A DNA stretch of 56,485 nucleotides from contig WTFV01000138.1 of NCBI GenBank assembly GCA_011523845.1, positions 1-56,485 on the forward strand, given 5' to 3'. Below are positions 34,042-42,167 of this stretch, one piece after another. Within the stretch, counting starts at the first letter, position 1, and each line of letters opens with the position of its first letter. The translations under genes were made by a program, and so were the position numbers. The stretch is from Acidobacteriota bacterium. GTDB taxonomy: Bacteria; Acidobacteriota; Vicinamibacteria; Vicinamibacterales; UBA8438. The notes under the pieces are model-generated. The model did no database searches. It was not told the DNA's origin and worked only from the letters and a program-made list of their open reading frames with translations.

Positions 34042-34437
34042 GTGCCGGACTCGCCGATCGAGACCTTTCCCAACCCGAGACGGGGGCGCGATTACGAGAT
34101 CGCCATCCGCTGCCCCGAGTTCACGTCGGTCTGTCCCAAGACCGGGCTTCCCGACTTCGGGAAGATCCGCATCACCTACGTACCCGACGAACGCTGCATC
34201 GAGCTGAAGGCGCTGAAGTACTACCTGATCGGCTTCCGCAATCAGGGCATCTTCTACGAGGACGTCACGAACCGTATCCTGGACGACCTCGTGACGGCGT
34301 GCCGCCCGCGGCGGATGACCGTGGTCGGCGATTTCTCGGTGCGCGGCGGCATCACCACCCAGGTAGCGGCAACCTACGAGCCCGCACCGCGGAAGACCGC
34401 GCAGACGACGCCGAACCAGCGCCATGAGCAGCCATGA
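34042..34437 (+). CDS. queF: NADPH-dependent 7-cyano-7-deazaguanine reductase QueF
   Basis: Reduces preQ0 to preQ1 in queuosine synthesis; 131 aa, the short unimodular type. The thioimide-forming Cys is in [14 protein letters not shown], the family motif [15 protein letters not shown] follows, and HE residues are replaced around [11 protein letters not shown] as in short QueF. It starts with GTG. Its last 14 bp overlap the Smr gene. The other preQ0 genes queC, queD and queE are not nearby; the only QueC-like protein in view belongs to the defence island. Confidence 0.93.
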   Translation: MPDSPIETFPNPRRGRDYEIAIRCPEFTSVCPKTGLPDFGKIRITYVPDERCIELKALKYYLIGFRNQGIFYEDVTNRILDDLVTACRPRRMTVVGDFSVRGGITTQVAATYEPAPRKTAQTTPNQRHEQP

Positions 34438-34729
34438 GCGCGATGAGCCACCACACAGCGTGCCCATCGAGGCAGAGCTGGATCTGCATCCCTTCGCGCC
34501 GCGCGACGTCCGGTCCGTGGTTGCCGAGTACGTGCAGGCCGCGGCCGAAGCGGGTCTGCGAGAGGTCCGCATCGTGCACGGCCGAGGCTCCGGCGTCCAG
34601 CGGGGCAACGTCCAGGCCGCGCTCGAACGGCATCCCCTCGTCACCGCGTTCCGGGATGCGCCCGGATCGCATCTCGGCGCGACGGTCGCGTCGATTCGGC
34701 CAGCCGGCATTACCGACGACACCTTCTGA
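34424..34729 (+). CDS. Smr-domain protein
   Basis: A 101-aa protein consisting of one Smr domain: LDLHPF (LDLH-x-x motif), [20 protein letters not shown] (HGxGxG motif) and a C-terminal GATVASI strand. Smr domains of the MutS2 C-terminus are nicking endonucleases on DNA or RNA; stand-alone versions act in ribosome rescue or are uncharacterised. The start overlaps queF by 14 bp and the stop is 13 bp from the next gene, so all three are probably one transcript. Confidence 0.9.
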   Translation: MSSHERDEPPHSVPIEAELDLHPFAPRDVRSVVAEYVQAAAEAGLREVRIVHGRGSGVQRGNVQAALERHPLVTAFRDAPGSHLGATVASIRPAGITDDTF

Positions 34730-34742
34730 CGTTCCGGTTCCG

Positions 34743-35762
34743 ATGCCGAACTCGTCGGCCACGGCGGGCCCCCGGGCGGCGTTGCCGGCGAGACTTTCCG
34801 ACGTTCCGGTGGACCGCACGGGGAAACGGCGCGCGCGCAGGCGGGCCGTCGCTGCGCAACTGGTCGGATGCCTCTCGCTGGCCGTCGTCGCGCCGGCCGT
34901 CGCCCAGCCGCAACTGCCCGAGATGGCGATAGAGGCTCCCGAGAGCCTGCGCGCCGTCGCGGCCCGGATCCAGCGTCTCGACGCCGGCCGGCTGCATGCG
35001 GTGATGCGCCTGATCGGCCTCCGCGATCCGGGCAACCGGATTCGGATCGTGCTCGTACCGGAGGACTCGCGCATCGCGCGCGACGCCCCGCCCTGGGTCG
35101 GGGCGTTCGCCGACCCGCCGAACGATCTGATAGTGCTGTTCCCGGACCGTATCGGGAGCTATCCGCACGACTCGCTGGAGGTGGTGCTCCACCACGAGGT
35201 CGCCCACATCCTCGCCGACCGCGCCGCCGGCGGCGGACGCCTGCCGCGCTGGTTCAGCGAGGGACTCGCGAGCGTCGCGGAACGGAGCTGGGGCATCGGC
35301 AACCGGTCCCGGTTCCTCTGGGCCACCGTGGTGGCCGGCCGGCCGACGGTCACCGCGCTGGAGGGCCTCTTCGCGGGAGACGGACGCGACGCGGCGCGCG
35401 CCTACATCATCTCGCACGCCATCGTCCGCGACATCATCCGGCGGCACGGTGCCGGCGTCGTGCCGCGCATCCTGTCCGGAGTCGCCGCCGGGAAGACCTT
35501 CGACCTCGCCTTCATCGACGCCACCGGAACGACCGTGCGCGGCGCGACGCGCCTGTTCTGGCGCAGTTCCGGCGGCTGGGAGGAGTGGATCACCTTCGTG
35601 GCCAGCCCGTTCACCCTCTGGACCCTGATCACGAGCCTGGCCCTGGCCGCGATCTGGCGCCATCGCCTGCGACGGGCGGAACGGCGGCGGCGCTGGGAGG
35701 CCGAGGAGGCGCTCGACGCGGATCCCTGGGATGAACACCGGCGCGACTACCGGGTCCACTGA
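34743..35762 (+). CDS. peptidase MA-like zinc metallopeptidase, membrane-anchored
   Basis: A 339-aa exported protein. After a basic N-terminus, a hydrophobic stretch ending AVVAPAVAQ (about 43-58) acts as signal or anchor. The peptidase MA / gluzincin motif HHEVAHIL (HExxH) is followed by LPRWFSEGLASV, which supplies the third ligand Glu. A membrane helix near 290-312 (FTLWTLITSLALAAIW) precedes a charged cytoplasmic tail rich in Arg and Asp. The catalytic domain should face the periplasm. It is third in the queF-smr operon, but no functional link is evident. Confidence 0.85.
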   Translation: MPNSSATAGPRAALPARLSDVPVDRTGKRRARRRAVAAQLVGCLSLAVVAPAVAQPQLPEMAIEAPESLRAVAARIQRLDAGRLHAVMRLIGLRDPGNRIRIVLVPEDSRIARDAPPWVGAFADPPNDLIVLFPDRIGSYPHDSLEVVLHHEVAHILADRAAGGGRLPRWFSEGLASVAERSWGIGNRSRFLWATVVAGRPTVTALEGLFAGDGRDAARAYIISHAIVRDIIRRHGAGVVPRILSGVAAGKTFDLAFIDATGTTVRGATRLFWRSSGGWEEWITFVASPFTLWTLITSLALAAIWRHRLRRAERRRRWEAEEALDADPWDEHRRDYRVH

Positions 35763-35780
35763 TTCCCACGCTCGCAGCAG

Positions 35781-35820
35781 CCCGTGGCGAAACCCCGCGT
35801 CGCACCGAGAGCCGCGCGGC
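35781..35820 (-). repeat. dispersed intergenic repeat, copy B
   Basis: About 40 bp downstream of the peptidase MA gene, carrying the CCCGTGG...AACCCCGCG...CACCGAGAGC arrangement of copies A, C and D. Confidence 0.6.
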
Positions 35821-35941
35821 GCCGCCGCAACAGCGCCCCCCGTCGATCGCGCCGTAACGGCGGTCCGGCTGACAGTGGCCCGTCATCGAGTCCGCTGCAC
35901 AACGACCTGGAGCTGTCGGGCACGCCGCGGCGGCGGCCCGG

Positions 35942-36862
35942 CTACCAGGGATCGAGGCCGAGCAGGCGCGCGGGATTCCGGCGCGCCATGATGTCGATCT
36001 CCGCCTCGGTGATGCCCGCGTCCAGCATGGCGCGAACATAGGCGCGCAGACCATCGGCGTGCACGGGATTACCGGCCTGGCCCAGATCCGAGGACATGAA
36101 GAAGGCCTCCGCCCCGAGCGCCCGGATCGCCGAGACGTAGTCGTCGATGGAGCGGCCCCCGCCGTACACGGCCAGCCAGTCGATCTCCATGATCGCGTCT
36201 CCCTCGGCCATCTCCCGCATCTGCTCGAGGGTCGCACCCTGGCTGAATACGTGGGTGACGAGGATCCGCTGCACGCCGAGCCGCTTCGCCTCCGGAATCA
36301 GGCGCAGCACCTCACCGGGCGCCGAATGCCCCATCGCCAGCGTCAGGTCGTGCTCGGCGAGCAGCTCGAAGACCTCCAGCACCGCCGGCAGCGGCTCGCC
36401 GTCCTCCAGGATCGACACGTACGGCCCATCGCTGCCCGACGACGTCGCGGCGTACTCGGAATCGAAGGTCGGCAGCCAGACCACCTTGCCGCGGCCGCCG
36501 GAGAAGGTGGCCATCTGGCGTACCGCCTCGGGGTTGATCCCGCCGACGGCGCGGTTGAGGACGAGCCCGCCGAAGATCTCCAGGCCGTCCACCTGGCCCA
36601 TCGCGATGGCCGCCCGGTCGGCGGTCATCGTGAAATGGTTCTTCAGCAGGATGGCGCGCATGCCGGCCGCCGCCGCCAGGCGCGACGCCTCGATGTCGTC
36701 CACCGACCGCGGGCGCGAATCGGGCCCGGTGTGGAAGTGCAGATCGACGACGCCCTCCAGAGAGATCTCCGGCTCCTGACTCTCCGCCCAGCCGGCCACG
36801 CCGACGGCCGCCACGCCGGCCGCGACGACCAGCAGCACCGCGATTCTCTTCATTCCACCCAT
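35942..36862 (-). CDS. DUF6282-type amidohydrolase-like protein, exported
   Basis: A 306-aa protein. After an N-terminal signal or anchor (about 6-27, IAVLLVVAAGVAAVGVAGWA) it shows VVDLHFHTGPDSRP, the metal-binding start of a TIM-barrel hydrolase. LLKNHF, THVFSQGAT and MSSDLGQAGNP are further strand ends bearing likely metal ligands. The DUF6282 family is a metal-dependent hydrolase-like group of unknown substrate. The start at 36862 is fixed by AGGAGG six bases upstream (TCTCCG spacer). Export of such a protein fits the periplasmic style of acidobacterial hydrolases. Confidence 0.78.
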   Translation of the reverse strand: MGGMKRIAVLLVVAAGVAAVGVAGWAESQEPEISLEGVVDLHFHTGPDSRPRSVDDIEASRLAAAAGMRAILLKNHFTMTADRAAIAMGQVDGLEIFGGLVLNRAVGGINPEAVRQMATFSGGRGKVVWLPTFDSEYAATSSGSDGPYVSILEDGEPLPAVLEVFELLAEHDLTLAMGHSAPGEVLRLIPEAKRLGVQRILVTHVFSQGATLEQMREMAEGDAIMEIDWLAVYGGGRSIDDYVSAIRALGAEAFFMSSDLGQAGNPVHADGLRAYVRAMLDAGITEAEIDIMARRNPARLLGLDPW

Positions 36863-37009
36863 CGGAGACCTCCTGTCGTCACCTGGCGGCCGGGGGCCCA
36901 CTCCCGCCCGAACCGCACGGCACTATCATAGGGCCACCGGACCGGAAGTCCGCCGAGCAGAAAGCACGACGATTCCGCCCGTCCTTTCCGGCGCCGGCCG
37001 CGAGGAAAC

Positions 37010-37432
37010 ATGCCCGCCCCGCCAGAATGCGAAGGAGCCCGCGGCCGGAGCCCCGCTGCATTCGAACGGCGACGCATCCCGCGTGGACTGCGTTGCTCCT
37101 CGGTCGAATACGCCCAATCTGCTCCCTCGTCGCGCCGCGCCACGCGGGCGCCTCGCCGCTCTCGGTGCCACGCGGCGTTTCACCACGGGCTCCGCGAGCC
37201 GCGGTCACACCCCTGGATCTGGGCCGTCTACGTCTTCCTCTTCGCGGCCTCCGTACCGTGGTACCTGCCGGCCGGCAGTCCCGCGCGACTCTGGCTCGGC
37301 CTGCCGCACTGGGTCGTCATCTCGTTGTGCGCCTATCTGGCGATCGCCGTCTTCACCGCGTACGTCGTGGCGCGCTACTGGTCCGTGCCGCCCGCCGACG
37401 AAGACGCGGACGCCCCGGAGGACGCCGCGTGA
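37010..37432 (+). CDS. DUF3311 small subunit of a sodium:solute symporter
   Basis: A small membrane protein whose recognisable part is the last 75 residues: two TM helices (WIWAVYVFLFAASVPWYL and WVVISLCAYLAIAVFTAYVVA) with the DUF3311 spacing. The frame is open from an ATG at 37010, giving 140 aa. The first 60 residues are Arg/Pro-rich and look non-coding, and codons about 44-61 come from dispersed repeat copy C. No ATG, GTG or TTG lies between 37010 and the first TM helix, so either this odd leader is translated or a rare start is used. The stop overlaps the GTG of the symporter gene (GTGA). Confidence 0.75.
   Translation: MPAPPECEGARGRSPAAFERRRIPRGLRCSSVEYAQSAPSSRRATRAPRRSRCHAAFHHGLREPRSHPWIWAVYVFLFAASVPWYLPAGSPARLWLGLPHWVVISLCAYLAIAVFTAYVVARYWSVPPADEDADAPEDAA
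37139..37190 (+). repeat. dispersed repeat, copy C, inside the DUF3311 reading frame
   Basis: This 52-bp copy matches copy A at about 42 positions and shares its core with copies B and D. Unlike those, it lies within an open reading frame, directly upstream of the conserved DUF3311 part. Confidence 0.65.
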
Positions 37433-38898
37433 GCCCGTCGCTCGCGATCGGCGCCGGCGCCGCCGTCGGCCTGTATCTGGCGGTGCTGGTCTCGGTCGGC
37501 TATGCGACCCGGCGCCGCGGCGCCCAGACCGGCCTCGGCGACTTCTACCTGGCCGGCCGCAACCTGGGCGGCTTCGTGCTGCTGCTGACCCTCTACGCGA
37601 CCCAGTACAGCGGCAACACGCTGCTCGGCTATCCCGGCGAGGCGTTCCGCATCGGCTACGCGTGGGTGATGAGCGTCGGGTTCATGATGGCGATCATCGT
37701 CGTCTACCTGATCTTCGCCCCGCGCCTGCAGCGTCTCGCGCGCCGCCACCGCTTCGTCACGCCGGGCGACTGGATCACCCACCGCTTCCACTCGCCGTCG
37801 CTGACGCTGATCGCCAACGTGCTGCTCGTCCTGGCGATCTCGAACTACCTGCTGGCCCAGTTGATGGCGATGGGCCACGTCACCGAGGGACTCTCGGGCG
37901 GGGCCGTGCCCTACTGGGTCGGCGTGGTGCTGCTGACCCTGGTCGTCATCGTCTACGAGACGGTCGGCGGCATGCGCGCCGTCGCCTGGACCGACTGCGT
38001 GCAGGGCATCATGCTGCTGGTGGGCCTCGCCGGCCTGCTGCTGGCCGTCGTGCCGACCCCGGCCCACCTCACCGAGCTGACCCTGGCGGTGGCGGCGGAG
38101 TCGCCCGAGAAGGTCGCCGTCCCGGCCTGGGGGGTCTCGCGCAACTGGCTCAGCACGCTCCTCCTCATAGGCTTCTCCGGCGCCGTCTATCCCCACGCGA
38201 TCCAGCGCATCTACGCCGCCCGCGACGCCGCCACGCTCAAGCGCGCCTTCAGCGTGATGGTCTTCCTGCCGCTCGTCACGACCGGCGTCATGTTCATGGT
38301 CGGCATCCTGGCCATCCGCGAGCTGTCGGCCACCGGCGACGCCGATCAGGTGATGCCCGCGCTGCTGACCGCCTGGAGCGGGCGGTCGGTGCTGCTCTAC
38401 CTCCTGTGCGTGGTGGTCATCACCGCGGTCGTCGCGGCCGTGATGTCGACCGCCGACTCGGTGCTCCTGAGCCTGTCGTCGATACTCGCCAAGGACGTCG
38501 TCGGCGGCACCCTGCTCGAGGGCGCGCCGGAGGAACGCCTGACCCGCATCGGCAAGCTGCTCTCGTGGGTCGTCGTCGGCGTGCTGGTGCTCGTTGCGCT
38601 GTCGCCGCGGGTGACGCTGTGGGGCCTGACCGAGATCAAGATGGAGATCCTGGCCCAGGTCGCGCCGCTGTTCGTGCTGGGCGTGACGTGGCGGCGCCTG
38701 ACGACAACGGCAGCACTCAGTGGAATGCTGGCCGGCTGCGCGACCTACGCCGGACTACTGCTCGTCGGCCGGCCGCAGGTATGGGACATCCACGCCGGGG
38801 TCCTCGGGCTGGGTGTCAACGTGGCGGCGTGCGTGATCGTGACCCTGCTCCCGGCGCGGATCGCCGCGTCGCCGATCGAGCGCCCGGCGGGGTCGTGA
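37429..38898 (+). CDS. sodium:solute symporter (SSF family)
   Basis: A 489-aa inner-membrane transporter with about 13 TM helices, family 2.A.21. It shows GDFYLAGRNLGGF, TQYSGNTLLGYPGEAF (helix 2 sodium-site region), YETVGGMRAVAWTDCVQG (the SSF signature) and STADSVLLSLSSILAKDV. It imports an organic substrate, probably a carboxylate, amino acid or pantothenate-like compound, with Na+. It starts with GTG overlapping the DUF3311 stop, the usual arrangement for the two-component PanF-like branch. Confidence 0.92.
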   Translation: MSPSLAIGAGAAVGLYLAVLVSVGYATRRRGAQTGLGDFYLAGRNLGGFVLLLTLYATQYSGNTLLGYPGEAFRIGYAWVMSVGFMMAIIVVYLIFAPRLQRLARRHRFVTPGDWITHRFHSPSLTLIANVLLVLAISNYLLAQLMAMGHVTEGLSGGAVPYWVGVVLLTLVVIVYETVGGMRAVAWTDCVQGIMLLVGLAGLLLAVVPTPAHLTELTLAVAAESPEKVAVPAWGVSRNWLSTLLLIGFSGAVYPHAIQRIYAARDAATLKRAFSVMVFLPLVTTGVMFMVGILAIRELSATGDADQVMPALLTAWSGRSVLLYLLCVVVITAVVAAVMSTADSVLLSLSSILAKDVVGGTLLEGAPEERLTRIGKLLSWVVVGVLVLVALSPRVTLWGLTEIKMEILAQVAPLFVLGVTWRRLTTTAALSGMLAGCATYAGLLLVGRPQVWDIHAGVLGLGVNVAACVIVTLLPARIAASPIERPAGS

Positions 38899-39063
38899 CG
38901 CGCGCCGCCGAACGCTGACCGGCGCCGCGGGACCGTGGCGTGGGCCTGATCGAGGCCCGCACCCTTCCGCCCCGACCTCGTGGCCCGTACAGGCCACGGA
39001 CGCGGCAACGCCGAGACGCAAGGCAGCCGCGTCGTCGCGATCGATGAATAGCGACGACAGCCG

Positions 39064-39174
39064 TCAGCGGCCTGGTGGCTGTGGGGGAGGGGGAGGAGGC
39101 GGCGGTGGCGGCGGGCGCGGCACTCCAGGCGGGACCGGTGGGCCGGTTCGTGAATCGTCCCCGTCAAGAAGCAT
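39064..39174 (-). CDS. possible proline-rich small ORF or frameshifted tail of the two-TM protein
   Basis: A 36-codon frame starting at ATG 39174 overlaps the last codons of the preceding gene in another frame. It encodes MLLDGDDSRTGPPVPPGVPR followed by eleven prolines in a row and QPPGR. Proline-rich C-terminal tails are common on small membrane proteins, so this may be the original tail of the upstream gene separated by a frameshift, or a coupled small ORF. The compositional bias could also be chance in GC-rich DNA. Confidence 0.35.
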   Translation of the reverse strand: MLLDGDDSRTGPPVPPGVPRPPPPPPPPPPPQPPGR

Positions 39175-39640
39175 AGATGGACTCCATCTCGGCGAAGGCG
39201 GCCTTGGTAGTCTCCTCATTGACCTTGTCGCTCCAGGGCGTCGGATCCTTCGCTGTGATGTGGTGCAGATTGGAGTTCAAGGCGACGAGAGCTGCATCTG
39301 CCTGGCCATCGTCCATGCTCGGATGCCGACGCAGCAGATCCCCCAACGCCAGCCGCAGCCGCCCGCACTCGTCACGGATCAGCACGAGGGTGGCCGCCCT
39401 CTGGCCCGGCTTCGCAATGAAGTCAACAGCCAGTGCACCAGCGACGACGAGACCGCATGTGACTCTGACGACGTCAGGCATTTCCGCCACCAGCGACGTC
39501 ACCGAGCCCAGCGCAGAGAGGAACAGTACCGATCGGACCACCGTGTCCAGTCGTTGAGAGCGGCCCGCCAGAACCCCGTAGTAGCGCTCCCACCTGGCGC
39601 TGTCCAGCAGCGCAAGCCAGATCGCTTCACGCGTGCTCAT
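39164..39640 (-). CDS. two-TM membrane protein of unknown function, SLATT-like appearance
   Basis: A 158-aa protein with a strong AGGAGG-type ribosome binding site eight bases before the ATG. It has an N-terminal helix (WLALLDSARWERYYGVLAGRS), two TM segments (about 35-54 and 57-76), then a long soluble helical region ending MESIYAS. This layout, two TMs followed by cytoplasmic helices, resembles SLATT-type effectors that sit near nucleotide-based defence systems. I see no diagnostic motif, however, and no nucleotidyltransferase is adjacent. It stands alone between the symporter and a DUF4440 gene. Confidence 0.65.
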   Translation of the reverse strand: MSTREAIWLALLDSARWERYYGVLAGRSQRLDTVVRSVLFLSALGSVTSLVAEMPDVVRVTCGLVVAGALAVDFIAKPGQRAATLVLIRDECGRLRLALGDLLRRHPSMDDGQADAALVALNSNLHHITAKDPTPWSDKVNEETTKAAFAEMESIYAS

Positions 39641-39801
39641 CGTGCCCCTCCTGGTCGTCAGGTCGCCGTCTTGCTATTGTGGCACAGAACACCGAGCACC
39701 CTCCTGTGCAAGCGCCCACGGGTGTTCAACTGCGGGCCGGGCAAACCCGACGTGAAGAACATTACGTGAAAACCGGGCACTAATCCCTGATAGCGCTGGA
39801 T

Positions 39802-40266
39802 CTAGCGCGGATTCAGCCGCGTGCTCTGGGACGCTACGCACTGCCACCGGCCGTCGCGCATCACCCAGACGTCCGTGTACCGGAGGGCGATCTCGGCCTC
39901 CTCTCCGCGTCGGATGCCGACGACGCGGAGCGTGAACCACACCACCGCCGTCTCTCCGTGGACCTGGACGATGAAGTCCTCCTGCGTGGCCGAGATCACC
40001 CGCTGATTGAAGGACGCCGAGAGCTCCAGCTCGCGGGCCTTGTCGCCCCGCGCGCCGTCGTCGTAGGTCACGATGAAATCGTCGGCAAGGATGCTCTCGA
40101 GGAACTCGACGTCCCGGGCGTAGAACGCCTCGTTCCAGCCCCGCTCGAGCGCGATGAGGTGCTCCTCGACGGATACCTCGGGAAGCTGGGACGCGGAAGC
40201 ACCCACCAAGCAGACGGACGCGAGCGCACAACACAGGAGATACCGCGGCCATCGTCTTCGCATCAT
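39802..40266 (-). CDS. secreted DUF4440 / SnoaL-like NTF2-fold protein
   Basis: A 154-aa protein with a signal peptide (MMRRRWPRYLLCCALASVCLVGASA) and an NTF2-like cone fold. The LERGWNEAFYARDVEFLESILADDF start and the YTDVWVMRDGRWQCVASQSTR end are typical of the DUF4440 family. Function is unknown; related proteins bind small ligands or act as isomerases. GGGGAGG precedes two adjacent ATGs (40266 and 40263); the second has the better spacing. Confidence 0.83.
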   Translation of the reverse strand: MMRRRWPRYLLCCALASVCLVGASASQLPEVSVEEHLIALERGWNEAFYARDVEFLESILADDFIVTYDDGARGDKARELELSASFNQRVISATQEDFIVQVHGETAVVWFTLRVVGIRRGEEAEIALRYTDVWVMRDGRWQCVASQSTRLNPR

Positions 40267-40400
40267 CGCCTCCCCGCTGCAGTGTCGCGGCCCATTATTC
40301 CACGCCGCGGCGAGCGGTTCCTGTGGCCGGACCACCGGGCGTCAGCCGCGCCGGCCGCCGGCGCATGACAGACGCGCCGCGGGTTGCGACAATGGAACCG

Positions 40401-41984
40401 ATGCGCTTCTTCAACACCGAGGGTCCGGTACGGCCGGACGACCACTACTGCATCCCGCCGCTGGAGCGCATCGATCTCGACACGGTGCTCGGCCTCGTTC
40501 GCGACAAGAAGTACTTCGTGCTGCACGCGCCACGCCAGACGGGCAAGACGTCCGCCCTGCTGGCGTTGCGCGACCTGCTGAACAGTGGCGGCGACTACCG
40601 GTGCGTGTACGCGGACTTCGAGGTCGGGCAGGCCGCGCGGGAGGACACGGCGCGCGCCATGCGCCCACTGCTCGGGGAGTTGGCCCGCCAGGCGCGCGTG
40701 ACGCTGGGCGACAAGACGCCGGATGCGCTACGGAGCGCCGCGCTGGAGACCGAAGGCGCCGACGGCGCGCTGATCGACGTGCTCTCGCGCTGGGCCGAGG
40801 CCGATCCGCGGCCGCTGGTGCTCCTGATCGACGAGATCGACACCCTGATCGGCGACACGCTCGTCTCCGTGCTCCGGCAGTTGCGGGCCGGCTACAATCA
40901 GCGGCCCGCCGGCTTTCCCCACAGCGTCGTTCTGTGCGGCGTGGTGGACGTGCGCGATTACCGCATCCGGTCGAGCGCCGCGAACGCGCTCGTGCTCGGC
41001 GGCAGCGCCTTCAACGTCAAGTCGAAATCGCTGCGGCTCGGCGACTTCACCGAAGCCGAGGTGCGGGCCCTGCTCGCACAGCACACCGCGGAGACGGAAC
41101 AGACGTTCACCGAGGACGCACTGGAGATGGTCTGGACGCGCACCGCCGGCCAGCCCTGGCTGGTGAACGCGCTGTGCTACGACGCCTGCTTCGACGACAG
41201 GGCGGGCCGCGACCGCGCGCGGCCAATCACCGGCGACGACTTCCGGGCAGCCCAGGAACGCTTGATCCTGCGGCGCGACACCCACATCGACCAGTTGGCG
41301 CACAAGCTCCGCGAAGAGCGGGTGCGGCGGGTGATCGAGCCGATCCTGGCCGGCGCGACCGAGCAGTCGTGGTCGGAAGAGGACCTCCTCTACCTGCGCG
41401 ATCTGGGACTGATCGCACAGGACGCCGGCGGCGCGCCGCGCATCGCCAACCCCATCTACGCCGAGGTCGTGCCGCGCCACCTGAACGCCGCGGTGCAGGC
41501 GGGCCTGCCGCACGAGCGCGCCTGGTACGTGGACAGCGAAGGCGCTCTGGACGTGGAGGGGTTGCTCGCCGACTTCCAGACGTTCTTCCGGGAGCACTCC
41601 GAGCACTGGGTGCAGCGCTTCGAGCGGTACCAGGAGGCGGGCCCGCAGCTCCTGCTGCAGGCGCATCTGCAGCGGGTGGTGAACGGGGGCGGGGTCATCG
41701 AGCGGGAGTATGCGCTCGGCCGGGGCCGCACGGACCTGCTGCTCCGCTGGCCGCAGGGCGGGCGCACGCGCAAGTTCGTGGTCGAGTGCAAGCTGCGCCG
41801 CGGGGAACTGGAGCGCACCATCGCGGAGGGAGTGGCGCAGACGCGCGGCTACATGGACCGCTGCGGGGCGGAGGCGGGCCACCTGATCGTGTTCGACCGC
41901 GCGCCGGAACGATCCTGGACGGAAAAGATCTTCCGCCGCGACCCGGCGGCGGAAGGCGCGCCGGTCACCGTGTGGGGCATGTAA
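40401..41984 (+). CDS. AAA-family ATPase with C-terminal PD-(D/E)XK nuclease-like domain
   Basis: A 527-aa protein. The N-terminal half (about 25-300) is a STAND/AAA-like ATPase with Walker A PRQTGKTS near 42-49 and Walker B LVLLIDEID. A winged-helix-like middle part (about 330-400) follows. The C-terminal part has GRGRTDLLLRW and FVVECKL, the D...E-x-K of a PD-(D/E)XK fold. Such proteins form a widespread family (AAA-like plus PDDEXK) of suspected mobile or defence function; none has a settled role. The start MRFFNTEGPV is the family N-terminus; ATG 40392 or 40365 are alternatives. A PDDEXK_2 gene follows on the same strand. Confidence 0.8.
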   Translation: MRFFNTEGPVRPDDHYCIPPLERIDLDTVLGLVRDKKYFVLHAPRQTGKTSALLALRDLLNSGGDYRCVYADFEVGQAAREDTARAMRPLLGELARQARVTLGDKTPDALRSAALETEGADGALIDVLSRWAEADPRPLVLLIDEIDTLIGDTLVSVLRQLRAGYNQRPAGFPHSVVLCGVVDVRDYRIRSSAANALVLGGSAFNVKSKSLRLGDFTEAEVRALLAQHTAETEQTFTEDALEMVWTRTAGQPWLVNALCYDACFDDRAGRDRARPITGDDFRAAQERLILRRDTHIDQLAHKLREERVRRVIEPILAGATEQSWSEEDLLYLRDLGLIAQDAGGAPRIANPIYAEVVPRHLNAAVQAGLPHERAWYVDSEGALDVEGLLADFQTFFREHSEHWVQRFERYQEAGPQLLLQAHLQRVVNGGGVIEREYALGRGRTDLLLRWPQGGRTRKFVVECKLRRGELERTIAEGVAQTRGYMDRCGAEAGHLIVFDRAPERSWTEKIFRRDPAAEGAPVTVWGM

Positions 41985-42167
41985 CCGGCGGCGAAACGCG
42001 CGCTGTATGGGGCTCGGCACAGATTCCCGTACCGGTCAGGCGGACCGCGCCGCCGGGCGCCGTTCGCCGGCCGGTTTCGTTGCCGATCCGGCCGGCGAGC
42101 GCATCCGGATTTCCCGCCCACGTCGGCTATGATGGCTGGATAGCGGCTCCGCGCGACAGGTTCCGGC

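Noticed and set aside
39061..39160. Glycine-rich plus-strand frame near 39070-39130
   Set aside because: It is the antisense reading of the poly-proline segment; low complexity without a start signal.
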